Positions 40,686 through 49,082 are shown, counted from the first letter of the stretch. The stretch: 57,680 nt of DNA from Oscillospiraceae bacterium (GCA_017435525.1 JAFSEW010000019.1:1-57680), one strand, 5' to 3'. Notes: generated by a model not told the origin, from the letters alone. Program-made: numbers and translations.

Positions 40686-41171
40686 TTACTTTGCCAGAGC
40701 AATGACTACATCTTCGTTGGTAACATCCTTGCCCACGAAGGTGTCGAAGGTGGGATACTCATCGGTGTTGCAGATGAGCATGGGGGTGATAATGGGCAGA
40801 CCTGCGGCCTTGATAGCCTCCAGATCGGCTTCCAGCAGCAGCTGGCCCTTGGTCACCTTGTCGCCGTTGGCAACATGCACGGTGAAGGGCTTGCCTTCCA
40901 GACTCACAGTTTCCAGACCCACATGGATCAGGATCTCGGCGCCGCAGTCCGCAACCAGGCTCACGGCATGGCCGGTGGTAAACATCATATCCACAGTGGC
41001 ATCGCAAGGGGCATAAACCTTGCCCTCGGCAGGCTCAATGGCAATGCCGTTGCCCAGCATGCCCTCGGCAAAGGTGGGATCGGGCACTTCCGTGATCGGA
41101 ACCGCCTTACCGGTCATAGGTGCGTAAAAATCGTCGGTCTTCTTGCCGAACAGCTTTTTAAAGAATCCCAT
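40686..41171 (-). CDS. crr: PTS EIIA, glucose (Crr) type
   Basis: A soluble EIIA that moves phosphate from HPr to the IIB domain of glucose/GlcNAc permeases. The 161-residue protein has the two active-site His residues: His68 in FTTGHAVSL and the phosphorylated His83 in ILIHVGLETVSLEG. The family segment VPITEVPDPTFAEGMLGNG lies near the N-terminus (about 24-42). It is the first gene of the operon crr-ptsI-ptsH-nagE, so it probably serves that EIIBC. The family symbol crr is used by homology. Confidence 0.92.
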   Translation of the reverse strand: MGFFKKLFGKKTDDFYAPMTGKAVPITEVPDPTFAEGMLGNGIAIEPAEGKVYAPCDATVDMMFTTGHAVSLVADCGAEILIHVGLETVSLEGKPFTVHVANGDKVTKGQLLLEADLEAIKAAGLPIITPMLICNTDEYPTFDTFVGKDVTNEDVVIALAK

Positions 41172-41246
41172 AGTAATAACTTCCTTTCCGCGGTCTGCAT
41201 GGATATCTGTAGCTCAGGCTACACGCCGCGATAGTAATACATTTAT

Positions 41247-41275
41247 AGGATACCAAAGAACCCCCACCCTGTCAA
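41247..41275 (-). promoter_or_regulatory. Promoter of the crr-ptsI-ptsH-nagE operon
   Basis: On the minus strand TTGACA, 17 bases, TATCCT, about 75 bases upstream of the first start codon. The leader contains a small hairpin TGTAGC-ctga-GCTACA. I see no antiterminator site of the BglG/LicT kind. Confidence 0.65.
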
Positions 41276-41363
41276 CCCGACCGGCTAAGGATCGGCAAAT
41301 TTCAGCAGTTCTCACATCGTATAAAATAATTTTTGTGTATCCTGCCACAAAAAATATTCCTGT

Positions 41364-41392
41364 GTGACATTCTGCTGTTTTTATGGTATACT
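41364..41392 (+). promoter_or_regulatory. Promoter of the TIM-barrel-like gene
   Basis: GTGACA, 17 bases, TATACT, 21 bases upstream of the start codon, divergent from the PTS operon. Confidence 0.6.
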
Positions 41393-41413
41393 TACAAAAA
41401 AGGAGGTAAGTTT

Positions 41414-42340
41414 ATGAAACGAATTCTGGATTGCCAAAGCTCTGATTTTCGCAGCATGACCCGTCAGGATCTGCTGGAAGCCATTGCCGGCAGTGAAGGC
41501 CGCACCATCGCCTGTGAGACCATCGGCGCTATCCAGCCTATGCTGGGAGATATCACCAACGCGGAGTTTGTTTCCGCCATGGGTGCGGACATTCTGCTGC
41601 TGAATATGTTTGATGTGCAGTCTCCCCGGATTCTGGGGCTGCCCAAAACCGAGCCTGAACATGTGATCCGCAAGCTGAAGGAGCTGACCGGCCGACCCAT
41701 CGGCATCAATCTGGAGCCTGTGGAGCAGGTGCTGTCCTCGGAAGATCCGGAGGAAAACATGTGGGCCATGACCGGCGGCAGAAAAGCCACTCTGGAAAAT
41801 GCCCAAAAAGCCGCGGATATGGGGGTGGATTTCATCCTGCTGACAGGTAACCCGGGCATCGGTGTTACCAACGAGGCCATTGAGCAGACGCTGCGGGCCT
41901 ATAAGCAGGCCCTGGGTGACCGGCTGATCCTGGCCGCAGGCAAGATGCATGCTTCCGGCATTCTCACCGAAGGTGCCGAAAAGATCATTACCAAGGAAGA
42001 TATCGCAGCCTTCGCCGCTGCCGGTGCGGATATTATCCTGCTGCCCGCTCCGGGTACCGTTCCCGGTATTACTATGGAATATATTCGGGAGCTTGTCAGC
42101 TATGCCCACAGTCTGGGCTGCCTGACCATTACCGCCATCGGCACATCCCAGGAAGGCGCCGACGTGGCCACCATCCGGCAAATCGCCCTGATGTGCAAGA
42201 TGACCGGTACCGATATCCACCATCTGGGTGATGCCGGCTACGGCGGTATGTCCCTGCCGGAAAATATCCAGGCCTACTCCATCGCGGTGCGCGGTATCCG
42301 CCACACCTACCGCCGCATGGCCGGCTCCGTAAACCGATAA
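41414..42340 (+). CDS. Unassigned TIM-barrel-like protein
   Basis: A 308-residue cytoplasmic protein with the repeated beta-alpha pattern of a TIM barrel: GADILLLNMFD, PIGINLEP, GVDFILLTGNPG, LILAAGKMH, GADIILLPAPGTVPG, GCLTITAIGTSQEGADVATIRQ in two pieces, and a Gly-rich end. It resembles PEP phosphonomutase-like or HisA-like proteins often annotated without evidence and, from memory, the DUF7916 family. AGGAGGT precedes the ATG at 41414 with 6-base spacing. Divergent orientation from the PTS operon suggests a carbohydrate link. I cannot assign a reaction. Confidence 0.75.
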   Translation: MKRILDCQSSDFRSMTRQDLLEAIAGSEGRTIACETIGAIQPMLGDITNAEFVSAMGADILLLNMFDVQSPRILGLPKTEPEHVIRKLKELTGRPIGINLEPVEQVLSSEDPEENMWAMTGGRKATLENAQKAADMGVDFILLTGNPGIGVTNEAIEQTLRAYKQALGDRLILAAGKMHASGILTEGAEKIITKEDIAAFAAAGADIILLPAPGTVPGITMEYIRELVSYAHSLGCLTITAIGTSQEGADVATIRQIALMCKMTGTDIHHLGDAGYGGMSLPENIQAYSIAVRGIRHTYRRMAGSVNR

Positions 42341-42393
42341 AAATGTCTCCCGCAAAACAGTCGTGCCGTTCGTGGAAAATTGCAACACGAAAT

Positions 42394-42425
42394 AAGCAGC
42401 GGTTTGCCTGGCAACCGCTGCTTGG
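42394..42425. terminator. Bidirectional terminator
   Basis: An 11-base perfect stem AAGCAGCGGTT/AACCGCTGCTT with flanking T-rich sequence both ways (GGTTTATTTTT on plus, ATTTCG on minus), between the TIM-barrel-like gene and the convergent XRE gene. Confidence 0.7.
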
Positions 42426-42426
42426 T

Positions 42427-42765
42427 TTATTTTTCCAGTGAAAATGCCTGAATAAGATTGGTCATGACATTAGATGCAATTTCGAACTGTTCTGCACTTA
42501 ACTGTTCCAACCGTAATGCGATACTGTCCACATCATTCTTCCGGCTCTTCTCATAGAGCAACACATTTGCAGAAATATGAAGTATCTCACAGATTTTCAG
42601 GAGTGTAGTCAGGGATACGCCTACGACACCCCGCTCGATAGAAGAAAGGCTTTTGGAGCCGATACCCAGTAATTCGGAAAATTGGTCTTGGGTAAAACCA
42701 GCCTTTTCCCGTTCCCGTTTGATATTCGCACCAACTAAAACATTCAAATCCTTCCTGCCATCCAT
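42427..42765 (-). CDS. XRE-family transcriptional regulator
   Basis: A 112-residue regulator with a Cro/CI helix-turn-helix at about residues 9-63 (LVGANIKREREKAGFTQDQ, LLGIGSKSLSSIERG) and a short C-terminal helical tail. A GGGGTG site precedes the ATG. DNA around it is clearly richer in A and T than the neighbours. Divergent from a 94-residue gene with a consensus promoter; an inverted repeat lies between them. Regulation of that promoter is the simplest reading. Confidence 0.88.
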   Translation of the reverse strand: MDGRKDLNVLVGANIKREREKAGFTQDQFSELLGIGSKSLSSIERGVVGVSLTTLLKICEILHISANVLLYEKSRKNDVDSIALRLEQLSAEQFEIASNVMTNLIQAFSLEK

Positions 42766-42780
42766 GCTCGATCACCCCAA

Positions 42781-42799
42781 CTAATTGTATTACCATTAG
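42781..42799. promoter_or_regulatory. Possible operator of the XRE regulator
   Basis: CTAAT and ATTAG flank a 9-base centre, with partial symmetry inside (TTGTAT/ACCATT). It is located between the two divergent starts, close to the XRE gene. Confidence 0.35.
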
Positions 42800-42816
42800 T
42801 TTAGTGGATATTTTAT

Positions 42817-42846
42817 TTGACATACACTCACTGAAAACATTATAAT
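42817..42846 (+). promoter_or_regulatory. Consensus promoter of the 94-residue protein gene
   Basis: Exact TTGACA and exact TATAAT separated by 18 bases, 44 bases upstream of the start codon. Confidence 0.8.
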
Positions 42847-42889
42847 TATCGTATTAAAAATACGATAACACTGATTGGAGTGCTTTATT

Positions 42890-43174
42890 ATGGCAGGATT
42901 AACCGCAGAGCAGATTATTGAACGCATTGCCAATGCTAATGGAGTAGAACCGGAAGTCATGCGGCAGCAGATTGAAAAGGCCCTTCAGAATATTATTGAT
43001 GACACTACCCAACCCCATTCTATTATGTTAACAGACCTGTTCCACGGCGGCAAACCGACTGTGGATGAATTGGTAGTTGCATTGGAATATGAACTGTACG
43101 ACTCTATGATGCCGGTTTTTCCTGGGTGGGAATGGGATGGAGAGGGATATCAGAACACGAAATTCCTCCAATAG
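42890..43174 (+). CDS. Small unassigned protein, 94 residues
   Basis: The product is soluble and helical in its first half (MAGLTAEQIIERIANANGVE, then PEVMRQQIEKALQNIIDD), followed by PTVDELVVALEYELYDSM and an aromatic, Gly-rich tail. The layout recalls short Clostridial proteins annotated from similarity to the Spo0A C-terminal region, where an Ile-Glu-rich helix precedes PTxEELI. That likeness is weak. ATG at 42890 with GGAG 9 bases upstream. AT-rich DNA, divergent from the XRE gene: possibly a small acquired module. Confidence 0.65.
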   Translation: MAGLTAEQIIERIANANGVEPEVMRQQIEKALQNIIDDTTQPHSIMLTDLFHGGKPTVDELVVALEYELYDSMMPVFPGWEWDGEGYQNTKFLQ

Positions 43175-43216
43175 AAACCGCAGTCAGACAATCTGCATAT
43201 CCGGCTGTCCGACAGA

Positions 43217-43250
43217 AAAACTGGCAGGTCGTTCCGACCCGCCAGTTTTC
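43217..43250. terminator. Bidirectional terminator
   Basis: AAAACTGGC/GCCAGTTTT with inner pairing GGTC/GACC and loop GTTCC, followed by TCTTGTTTTT on the plus strand and TTTTTCTG on the minus strand. It serves the 94-residue gene and GH25. Confidence 0.8.
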
Positions 43251-43270
43251 TTGTTTTTCCGTAAGTCCGG

Positions 43271-44122
43271 TTACTCTTCCACAAAATAAATGCTGATATC
43301 CACGCCGGTTTCGATGCCGGGCACATAGCCGATGTTGGTGTACTGCCACATCTCCACCTTATAGCTGTAATCCATCAGGTCGGTGTAGTAGGCCAGCCAG
43401 AAGGGATACGCCTCCAGTTCCCACAGATGGAAAAACCGTTTGGCATGATGGGGATTGAAATACACCATAGGCTCGTAGCCCGCTTGTCGCACCAGGTCGC
43501 AGAAGGCGATGGCGCAGTCCGTAACGATCCTCGAGTCCAGATTCAGGGTGCGGCCCTCTTTTTTATGCTCCCAGTCAAAGACCACGGGCATATCCAGTTC
43601 CCAATCTTTGATAGCCTCCAGAATGAACTGTGCCTCTTCCACCGCTTCTTCCACGGTAACCGCCTGGGAGAAGATGTACGCGCCTACCTTGAGTCCTGCG
43701 GCCTTGGCGCCTTCGTAGTTTTCCTGCATCCGTTCATCCAGATTCAGCATTCCTGTTTCATAGCCCCGGTAGCCTACCCGGATCATTACAAACTCAATGC
43801 CGGAATCTGCCACCGTCTGCCAGTCGATGGTTCCCTGATGGGAAGAGACATCGATACCCGGAATGGTTTTGGCAGCCGTACAGGTGCGATAGAGGCCGTC
43901 ATACTGGAAATCCGTCATGGTATAGGGATTCCGCTCCGGTTCCGGCAGGGTCGGTTCCGTTGCCGCAGCGGTGGTTTCCGGGGGCAGCGTGGTTTCCGGG
44001 GGCAGAGTCTGCTCCGGCTCCTGCGGGAGATTTCGCAGCATCACTGCCAGCAAAATCAGCAGCAGCGCCAGAATAAACAACAGCGGTGCCAGCGTTTTTC
44101 TTCTATGTGTCATTTGGGGCAC
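43271..44122 (-). CDS. Membrane-anchored GH25 lysozyme
   Basis: A glycoside hydrolase family 25 muramidase cutting peptidoglycan outside the cell, 283 residues. A basic N-terminus and one hydrophobic helix (about 10-30) are followed by a Pro/Thr/Glu-rich linker. The GH25 barrel has the catalytic residues in GIDVSSHQG (Asp) and VVFDWEH (Asp and Glu), with LKVGAYIFSQA between and the C-terminal VEMWQYTNIG. The best start is GTG at 44122: AGGAGG lies 8 bases away. The ATG three codons later is too far and the upstream ATG lacks a site. The helix may be uncleaved. Confidence 0.88.
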   Translation of the reverse strand: MPQMTHRRKTLAPLLFILALLLILLAVMLRNLPQEPEQTLPPETTLPPETTAAATEPTLPEPERNPYTMTDFQYDGLYRTCTAAKTIPGIDVSSHQGTIDWQTVADSGIEFVMIRVGYRGYETGMLNLDERMQENYEGAKAAGLKVGAYIFSQAVTVEEAVEEAQFILEAIKDWELDMPVVFDWEHKKEGRTLNLDSRIVTDCAIAFCDLVRQAGYEPMVYFNPHHAKRFFHLWELEAYPFWLAYYTDLMDYSYKVEMWQYTNIGYVPGIETGVDISIYFVEE

Positions 44123-44150
44123 AACGGTTTCCTCCTGAAGGTTTTTCCCC

Positions 44151-44179
44151 AGTATAGCATATTTGAATTCCCTTGCCAA
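44151..44179 (-). promoter_or_regulatory. Promoter of the GH25 gene
   Basis: On the minus strand TTGGCA, 17 bases, TATACT, 28 bases upstream of the GTG start. Confidence 0.6.
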
Positions 44180-44203
44180 GTGGTGAAAAAATCCAGCGCT
44201 GCC

Positions 44204-44232
44204 TTGTTACTGCCGGAGGAATATGCTATAAT
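44204..44232 (+). promoter_or_regulatory. Promoter of the MFS-GH2-GDPD operon
   Basis: TTGTTA, 17 bases, then a perfect TATAAT, 34 bases upstream of the start codon, divergent from the GH25 promoter. Confidence 0.7.
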
Positions 44233-44265
44233 TCTATTATAGAATCCAAACGCGGAGGAATTGTC

Positions 44266-45552
44266 ATGGAAAAGAAGACAAAGTTCTGGCTCAGCCTTGT
44301 GATCTTCAGCCTGGTGGGGCAGGTGGCCTGGGTTGTGGAGAACATGTACCTGAATGTATTCATTTATAAGATGTTTCACGCTTCGGCGCAGGCCATCTCC
44401 GCCATGGTTTCCGCCTCCGCCATTGCCGCCACAGTGACAACGCTGTTCATCGGTGCCCTGTCCGATAAGATCGGCAAGCGCAAACTGTTTATCTGCGGCG
44501 GCTACATCCTCTGGGGCGTCTCCATCTGGGGCTTTGCGGCTATCCGGATGGATGTGATCAACGCTCTGCTGCCTTCCGTTGTCAATGCCGCTTCCGTGGG
44601 TGTGGCGCTGGTGATTATTCTGGACTGCATTATGACCTTCTTCGGTTCCTCCGCCAACGATGCCTGCTTTAACGCCTGGCTGACGGATTCCACTGATGAG
44701 ACCAACCGGGGTGCCGCGGAAGGCGTAAACGCCATGATGCCCCTGGTGGCCATTCTGGTGGTGTTCGGCGGGTTTATGAGCTGCAATCAGGATCTGCCCG
44801 AAACCTGGACATTGATTTTCGGTGTTATCGGCTCTGTGGTCCTGCTTTTGGGTATTGCAGGCTTCTTCCTGATTGACGACACCGGGGTAAAGGCCGAAGA
44901 AAACCGCAGCTACCTGGGCAATCTGCTCTACGGCTTCCGCCCTTCCGTAATCAAAGAAAATGTTTCCCTGTATCTCACCCTGGCAGTGCTGGCCCTGTTC
45001 AACATCTCCATCAGCATTTTCATGCCCTACCTGATCCTCTACTACACGGAGTCTCTGGGGCTAAGCAACTATGTGCTGATCTTTGCTCCCGCCATTGTGG
45101 TGGCTGCCGCCTTCACCGCCCTCTATGGACGGGTATATGATAAGAAGGGTTTCCGGGCCGCTGTGATTCCCACCCTGGGGCTGCTGATGGTGGGGTATGT
45201 GTTTTTGTATTTCTGCCGGGGCACCGCGCTGGTATTTGTGGGATCTCTCATTATGATGTGCGGGTATCTTGGCACCGGCGCCATGCTGGGTGCCATGGTG
45301 CGCGACCACACCCCCGCCAAGAAAGCCGGCCTCTTCCAGGGGCAGCGGATCATTGCCCAGGTGCTGATCCCCGGCATCATCGGCCCGGCTATCGGTGCCG
45401 CGGTTCTGAAAAACGCCGATACGATCCTGAATACCGACGGCACCACATCCTTTATCCCCAACGAAAACATCTTCCTGGCAGCTTTTGCTGCGGGCATCGT
45501 CACCTGGCTGGTGCTGATCCCGTTGTTCCGGCTGGTAAAAAAGGAGAACTGA
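44266..45552 (+). CDS. MFS/GPH-type sugar transporter
   Basis: A 428-residue membrane transporter with about twelve helices in two halves. The first half has the cytoplasmic loop GALSDKIGKRKLFI (about 62-75), typical of glycoside-pentoside-hexuronide symporters. A central loop with lysines separates the halves, and the second half has LYGRVYDKKGFR. The ATG at 44266 has GGAGG at 7-base spacing; the upstream frame is noncoding. Immediately followed by a GH2 glycosidase gene, so it likely imports a glycoside that the enzyme hydrolyses. Confidence 0.85.
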   Translation: MEKKTKFWLSLVIFSLVGQVAWVVENMYLNVFIYKMFHASAQAISAMVSASAIAATVTTLFIGALSDKIGKRKLFICGGYILWGVSIWGFAAIRMDVINALLPSVVNAASVGVALVIILDCIMTFFGSSANDACFNAWLTDSTDETNRGAAEGVNAMMPLVAILVVFGGFMSCNQDLPETWTLIFGVIGSVVLLLGIAGFFLIDDTGVKAEENRSYLGNLLYGFRPSVIKENVSLYLTLAVLALFNISISIFMPYLILYYTESLGLSNYVLIFAPAIVVAAAFTALYGRVYDKKGFRAAVIPTLGLLMVGYVFLYFCRGTALVFVGSLIMMCGYLGTGAMLGAMVRDHTPAKKAGLFQGQRIIAQVLIPGIIGPAIGAAVLKNADTILNTDGTTSFIPNENIFLAAFAAGIVTWLVLIPLFRLVKKEN

Positions 45553-45553
45553 T

Positions 45554-47260
45554 ATGGAACTTGCTGATCTGACCACCCCCGCAGGGGAACGGCTTTCCGG
45601 CACCCCCTGGCAGGAATATCCCCGGCCGCAGCTGAAACGCGACAATTATGTAAACCTAAACGGATACTGGGATTTTACCGTCAACGAATCTCCCGCCCCA
45701 CCCCAGGTCTACGGGCGCAAAATTCTGGTGCCCTTCTGCCCGGAAAGCAAGCTCTCCGGCATCGGCCGCCACTTCCCGGAGGGCAGCGGACTGTGGTATC
45801 GCAGAAGCTTCACCCTGCCGGAAGAAGCCACAGGACGGGTTCTGCTGCATATTGGTGCTGCCGACCAGGTTGCCGAAGTTTATGTAAACCGAACTAAAAT
45901 AGGTATCCATTTCGGCGGCTACGAGGCCTTCTGCTTTGACATCACCGACGCTCTGCAGCCGGAAAACACCCTGGAAATCCGGGTCACAGACGATCTGGAA
46001 TCCCATGTTTTCCCCTACGGCAAGCAGGTAATGCAGCGGGGCGGCATGTGGTACACCCCGGTTTCCGGCATTTGGCAGACTGTGTGGCTGGAATGGGTTC
46101 CTGAAAATTATGTAAACTCTCTGGATATTCAGGTGACCCTGGACGCTGCCCATATTCAAATTACGCCTCCCCTCAGCGGCACAATTACCTGTCAGGGCAA
46201 GGACTACCCTCTGGTAGACGGCGCAGCCACCGTTACCCCGGAGAATCCCCATCTTTGGTCCCCGGAAGATCCTTACCTCTATGATTTTACCGTTTCTGCG
46301 GGAGAAGACCGCTTCCAAAGCTATTTTGCCCTGAGAACCCTGGAAATCAAGGCTGTCAAGGGAATTTCCCGGCTGTGCCTCAACGGTAAGCCCTATTTCT
46401 TCCACGGCCTGCTGGATCAGGGCTACTGGCCCGACGGTCTGTTCACTCCCGCATCGGCGGATTGCTACGATTGGGATATTCTTTCCATGAAGAAGCTGGG
46501 CTTCAACACATTGCGCAAGCACATCAAAGTGGAGCCGGAGCAGTTCTACTATGCCTGCGATAAGCTGGGTATGATCGTCTTTCAGGACATGGTCAATAAC
46601 GGTGACTACAGCTTTATCCGGGATACCGTGGTGCCCACCTTCCTGACCCAGCACCGCAAGGATCAGAAGTTCCATTCTGATCCTGCCACCCGGAAAGCGT
46701 TCCTTTCCGGCATGGAGGCCACCGTCCGGCAGCTGAAAAACCATCCTTCCATCTGCTACTGGACCATCTTTAATGAAGCCTGGGGTCAGTTCGATTCCAC
46801 CGCCGTTTATCACCGGCTGAAAGCCATGGACAGCTCCCGCTTTATCGACACCACCTCCGGCTGGTTCCGGGGCAGCGAAAGCGATGTGGAGAGCCTGCAC
46901 ATCTATTTTGGTTTCTGGCACCGGCTGAAGCGCAGCCAAAAACCCATCGTTCTCAGCGAGTTCGGCGGCTTCACCTATTCGGCGCCCGGCCATATCTTCA
47001 ACCCCGGCAAATCCTACGGCTACGGCACCTGCAAAGATATTCCCCAGCTGGAAGAAAAATTGCGGCAGGTCTACCTGCAGCGTGTGCTGCCGGCCATTGG
47101 GAAAGGCCTGTGCGGCAGCATCTACACCCAGGTATCCGATGTGGAAGACGAAATCAACGGTATGGTCACCTATGACCGGAAGCTGGTCAAACCCGGCGAA
47201 GCCGTGATGTGTGAGATTGCAGCGCAGCTGCAGAAAGCATTCAGGGAGGCAACCACATGA
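45554..47260 (+). CDS. Glycoside hydrolase family 2 (beta-glycosidase)
   Basis: A cytoplasmic GH2 enzyme of the beta-galactosidase/beta-glucuronidase class, 568 residues. The N-terminal jelly-roll sugar-binding domain (about 20-190, with GLWYRRSFTLPEE) and an immunoglobulin-like domain (about 190-270) precede a TIM barrel. The acid/base Glu408 lies in TIFNEAWG and the nucleophile Glu469 in VLSEFGG. No signal peptide. It is shorter than LacZ and lacks C-terminal domains. The exact sugar is uncertain. It starts one base after the transporter stop and overlaps the next gene as ATGA. Confidence 0.88.
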   Translation: MELADLTTPAGERLSGTPWQEYPRPQLKRDNYVNLNGYWDFTVNESPAPPQVYGRKILVPFCPESKLSGIGRHFPEGSGLWYRRSFTLPEEATGRVLLHIGAADQVAEVYVNRTKIGIHFGGYEAFCFDITDALQPENTLEIRVTDDLESHVFPYGKQVMQRGGMWYTPVSGIWQTVWLEWVPENYVNSLDIQVTLDAAHIQITPPLSGTITCQGKDYPLVDGAATVTPENPHLWSPEDPYLYDFTVSAGEDRFQSYFALRTLEIKAVKGISRLCLNGKPYFFHGLLDQGYWPDGLFTPASADCYDWDILSMKKLGFNTLRKHIKVEPEQFYYACDKLGMIVFQDMVNNGDYSFIRDTVVPTFLTQHRKDQKFHSDPATRKAFLSGMEATVRQLKNHPSICYWTIFNEAWGQFDSTAVYHRLKAMDSSRFIDTTSGWFRGSESDVESLHIYFGFWHRLKRSQKPIVLSEFGGFTYSAPGHIFNPGKSYGYGTCKDIPQLEEKLRQVYLQRVLPAIGKGLCGSIYTQVSDVEDEINGMVTYDRKLVKPGEAVMCEIAAQLQKAFREATT

Positions 47261-47952
47261 ATTTTGTCAACTACGCCCACCGGGGTGCCAGTTCCTATGC
47301 CCCGGAAAACACCATGTCTTCTTTCCATCTGGGCCTGGAAATGGGTGCCAACGGCATTGAGACCGATGTGCAGCGCACCAAAGACGGCGTTCTGGTTCTG
47401 TTTCACGATGATACCCTGATGCGTGTTACCGGTCAGCCCGGCAGCGTGAAGGATTATACCTATGATCAATTGCAGACATTCTCCGTAACTGTCCACGGCC
47501 AGTCCGACCGGATTCCCACTCTGGAAGAATTCCTGCGGGCCTTCGGCCATCTGGATCTGACCTTCGCCATTGAGCTGAAGCAGCCCTTTACCGAGGCAGA
47601 CACCATTGCCATGCTGGAAAAATACGATATGCGGGAAAAAACCGTCATCACATCTTTCAAGCTGGAATGCCTGATGCGGGCCCGTGCCTGCACCGGGAAT
47701 TACCGGATGGGTTACCTGACGGATGATATCAACCCCCTGACGCTGCCTGTGATGGAGACTATCGGCATTCAGGAGATCTGCCCGGAAGCATCCCTGGTAA
47801 CCCCGGCACTGGTGGAAGAATTCCACGGTAAGGGCTATTCCGTCCGGGCCTGGGGCGTGAGGGATGAAGCCCTGATGAAAGCGGTGTACGATGCCGGTGC
47901 CGACGGCATGACCGTCAATTTCCCCGATAAACTTACCGCCTATATGGCATAG
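47257..47952 (+). CDS. Glycerophosphodiester phosphodiesterase
   Basis: Cleaves glycerophosphodiesters to glycerol-3-phosphate and an alcohol. The 231-residue cytoplasmic protein has the catalytic His in YAHRGASSYAPENT (residues 6-19), the metal-binding Glu/Asp in GANGIETDVQRTKDG (about 33-47), the second catalytic His in LVLFHDDTLMR, and IELK later on. The C-terminal VRAWGVRDE and GMTVNFPD are family-typical. Translationally coupled to the GH2 gene by ATGA, ending at a strong terminator. Confidence 0.92.
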   Translation: MNFVNYAHRGASSYAPENTMSSFHLGLEMGANGIETDVQRTKDGVLVLFHDDTLMRVTGQPGSVKDYTYDQLQTFSVTVHGQSDRIPTLEEFLRAFGHLDLTFAIELKQPFTEADTIAMLEKYDMREKTVITSFKLECLMRARACTGNYRMGYLTDDINPLTLPVMETIGIQEICPEASLVTPALVEEFHGKGYSVRAWGVRDEALMKAVYDAGADGMTVNFPDKLTAYMA

Positions 47953-47958
47953 CAAAAC

Positions 47959-47998
47959 AACCATCCTTCCGGCAGCTGCCGGAAGGATGGTTGTTTTT
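47959..47998. terminator. Bidirectional terminator
   Basis: A perfect palindrome with 17-base arms (AACCATCCTTCCGGCAG and its complement) at 47959-47992, followed by TTGTTTTTA on plus and TTGTTTTGC on minus. It ends the GDPD operon and the convergent lrgB gene. Confidence 0.9.
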
Positions 47999-48680
47999 AT
48001 ATCAGAACGGGAAAAACCAGCGCCGTCAGGATGCCCGCAACCACCAGAGAAAGGCTGCTGACAGCACCGGCCAGTTCGCTGTGCTGCCGGGCACGGGCTG
48101 TGCCGATCACATGGGCTGCGGTTCCGTAAGCCACGCCCTGGGCAATGGGGTCGGTAATCCGGAACAGTCTGCACAGCCAGGGTCCGGCCATATTGCCAAA
48201 CACGCCGGTAACAATCACTGCGGCAGCTGTCAGAGCTACGATACCGCCGCCGCTTTCCGACAGGGCAATAGCCATGGCAGAGGTGACGGATTTGGGCAGC
48301 AGCGTGATTACCATGGTGCCATCCAGCCCCAGCAAGGCGCACATGCCCAGAATCACGCCGATGCCCACCGCAGTGCCGGTGCCGATGCCCAGGAAAATCG
48401 CTTTCAGATTGCCTTTCAGGGCACTGAGCTGGGTATACAGGGGAATGGCCAGGCAAACCGTAGCCGGAGTCAGCAGCCAGGACATGGCCTGCATGCCCTG
48501 CTGATAGGTTTCGTTGGGAATATCCAGCCCCAGCAGCAAAAGGATCACCGCTGCCGCAGCAATGAGGATGGGATTACACAGGGCAAGGCCGGTCTTTTTC
48601 TGAATCCACAGTCCCAGCTGATACAGCCCCAGCGTCAGCACCACAGCCCAGATCCCGATGGAGGTCAGCAAATCAGTCAT
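47997..48680 (-). CDS. lrgB: LrgB family membrane protein
   Basis: The larger partner of the LrgAB/CidAB type, holin-like membrane proteins associated with murein hydrolase control and, in some bacteria, with pyruvate uptake. The 227-residue protein has six to eight hydrophobic helices with LTPATVCLAIPLYTQ, PKSVTSAMAIALSE and FGNMAGPWLCRL, then GTAAHVIGTARA in the last third. It overlaps lrgA by 8 bases, so the two are translated together. Confidence 0.92.
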   Translation of the reverse strand: MTDLLTSIGIWAVVLTLGLYQLGLWIQKKTGLALCNPILIAAAAVILLLLGLDIPNETYQQGMQAMSWLLTPATVCLAIPLYTQLSALKGNLKAIFLGIGTGTAVGIGVILGMCALLGLDGTMVITLLPKSVTSAMAIALSESGGGIVALTAAAVIVTGVFGNMAGPWLCRLFRITDPIAQGVAYGTAAHVIGTARARQHSELAGAVSSLSLVVAGILTALVFPVLI

Positions 48681-49029
48681 GGCCGCCTCCTTTCCGGCGA
48701 AGCCACTGGGTCACCTTGCCCGCCACCGCAAATACGATCACGGTGGAGAGCACCACAATCACCAGCACCGGCAGCAGTACCCGCCGCACCGTCTCCCAGC
48801 TATCCAGCAGATTCACCACCGGCGCCACAAAGAAAACGCCCATAATGCCGATGAGCCAGTTGCCCACGGTGCGAACTTTTTCCACTTTCACCACACCGGT
48901 GATCAATGCCAGAAACAGCAGCACCAGGCCGTAAACCGCAGCCGGAACAGGCAGCGGAATCAGCCGACTGCAAGCTTCTCCGGCAAAGGTGAAGCCCAGA
49001 ATGATCAGAAGCTGCAATAAATACTCCAT
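48673..49029 (-). CDS. lrgA: LrgA/CidA family membrane protein
   Basis: The small holin-like partner of LrgB, 118 residues with about four helices (LLIILGFTFAGEACSRLIP, then VPAAVYGLVLLFLALITG). The later WLIGIMGVFFVAPVVNLLD and a final helix follow. AAGGAGC precedes the start. A strong hairpin with a T-run sits right before the ribosome binding site, so its expression may be set by termination or a downstream promoter. Confidence 0.9.
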   Translation of the reverse strand: MEYLLQLLIILGFTFAGEACSRLIPLPVPAAVYGLVLLFLALITGVVKVEKVRTVGNWLIGIMGVFFVAPVVNLLDSWETVRRVLLPVLVIVVLSTVIVFAVAGKVTQWLRRKGGGHD

Positions 49030-49042
49030 ATGTATGCTCCTT

Positions 49043-49075
49043 CAAGAAAAGCGGGCAGGGCTGCAGCCCTGCCCG
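49043..49075 (-). terminator. Hairpin with U-run just before lrgA
   Basis: On the minus strand a perfect 24-base palindrome (CGGGCAGGGCTG and its complement) is followed by CTTTTCTTG. It lies 8 bases past the upstream stop codon and ends at the lrgA ribosome binding site. It should end the hisS transcript or act as an attenuator for lrgAB. Confidence 0.7.
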
Positions 49076-49082
49076 TATCTGT

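Noticed and set aside
41172-41413. BglG/LicT-type RAT antiterminator in the PTS leader
   Set aside because: Only a six-base hairpin is seen, and no sequence resembling the RAT consensus overlapping a terminator.
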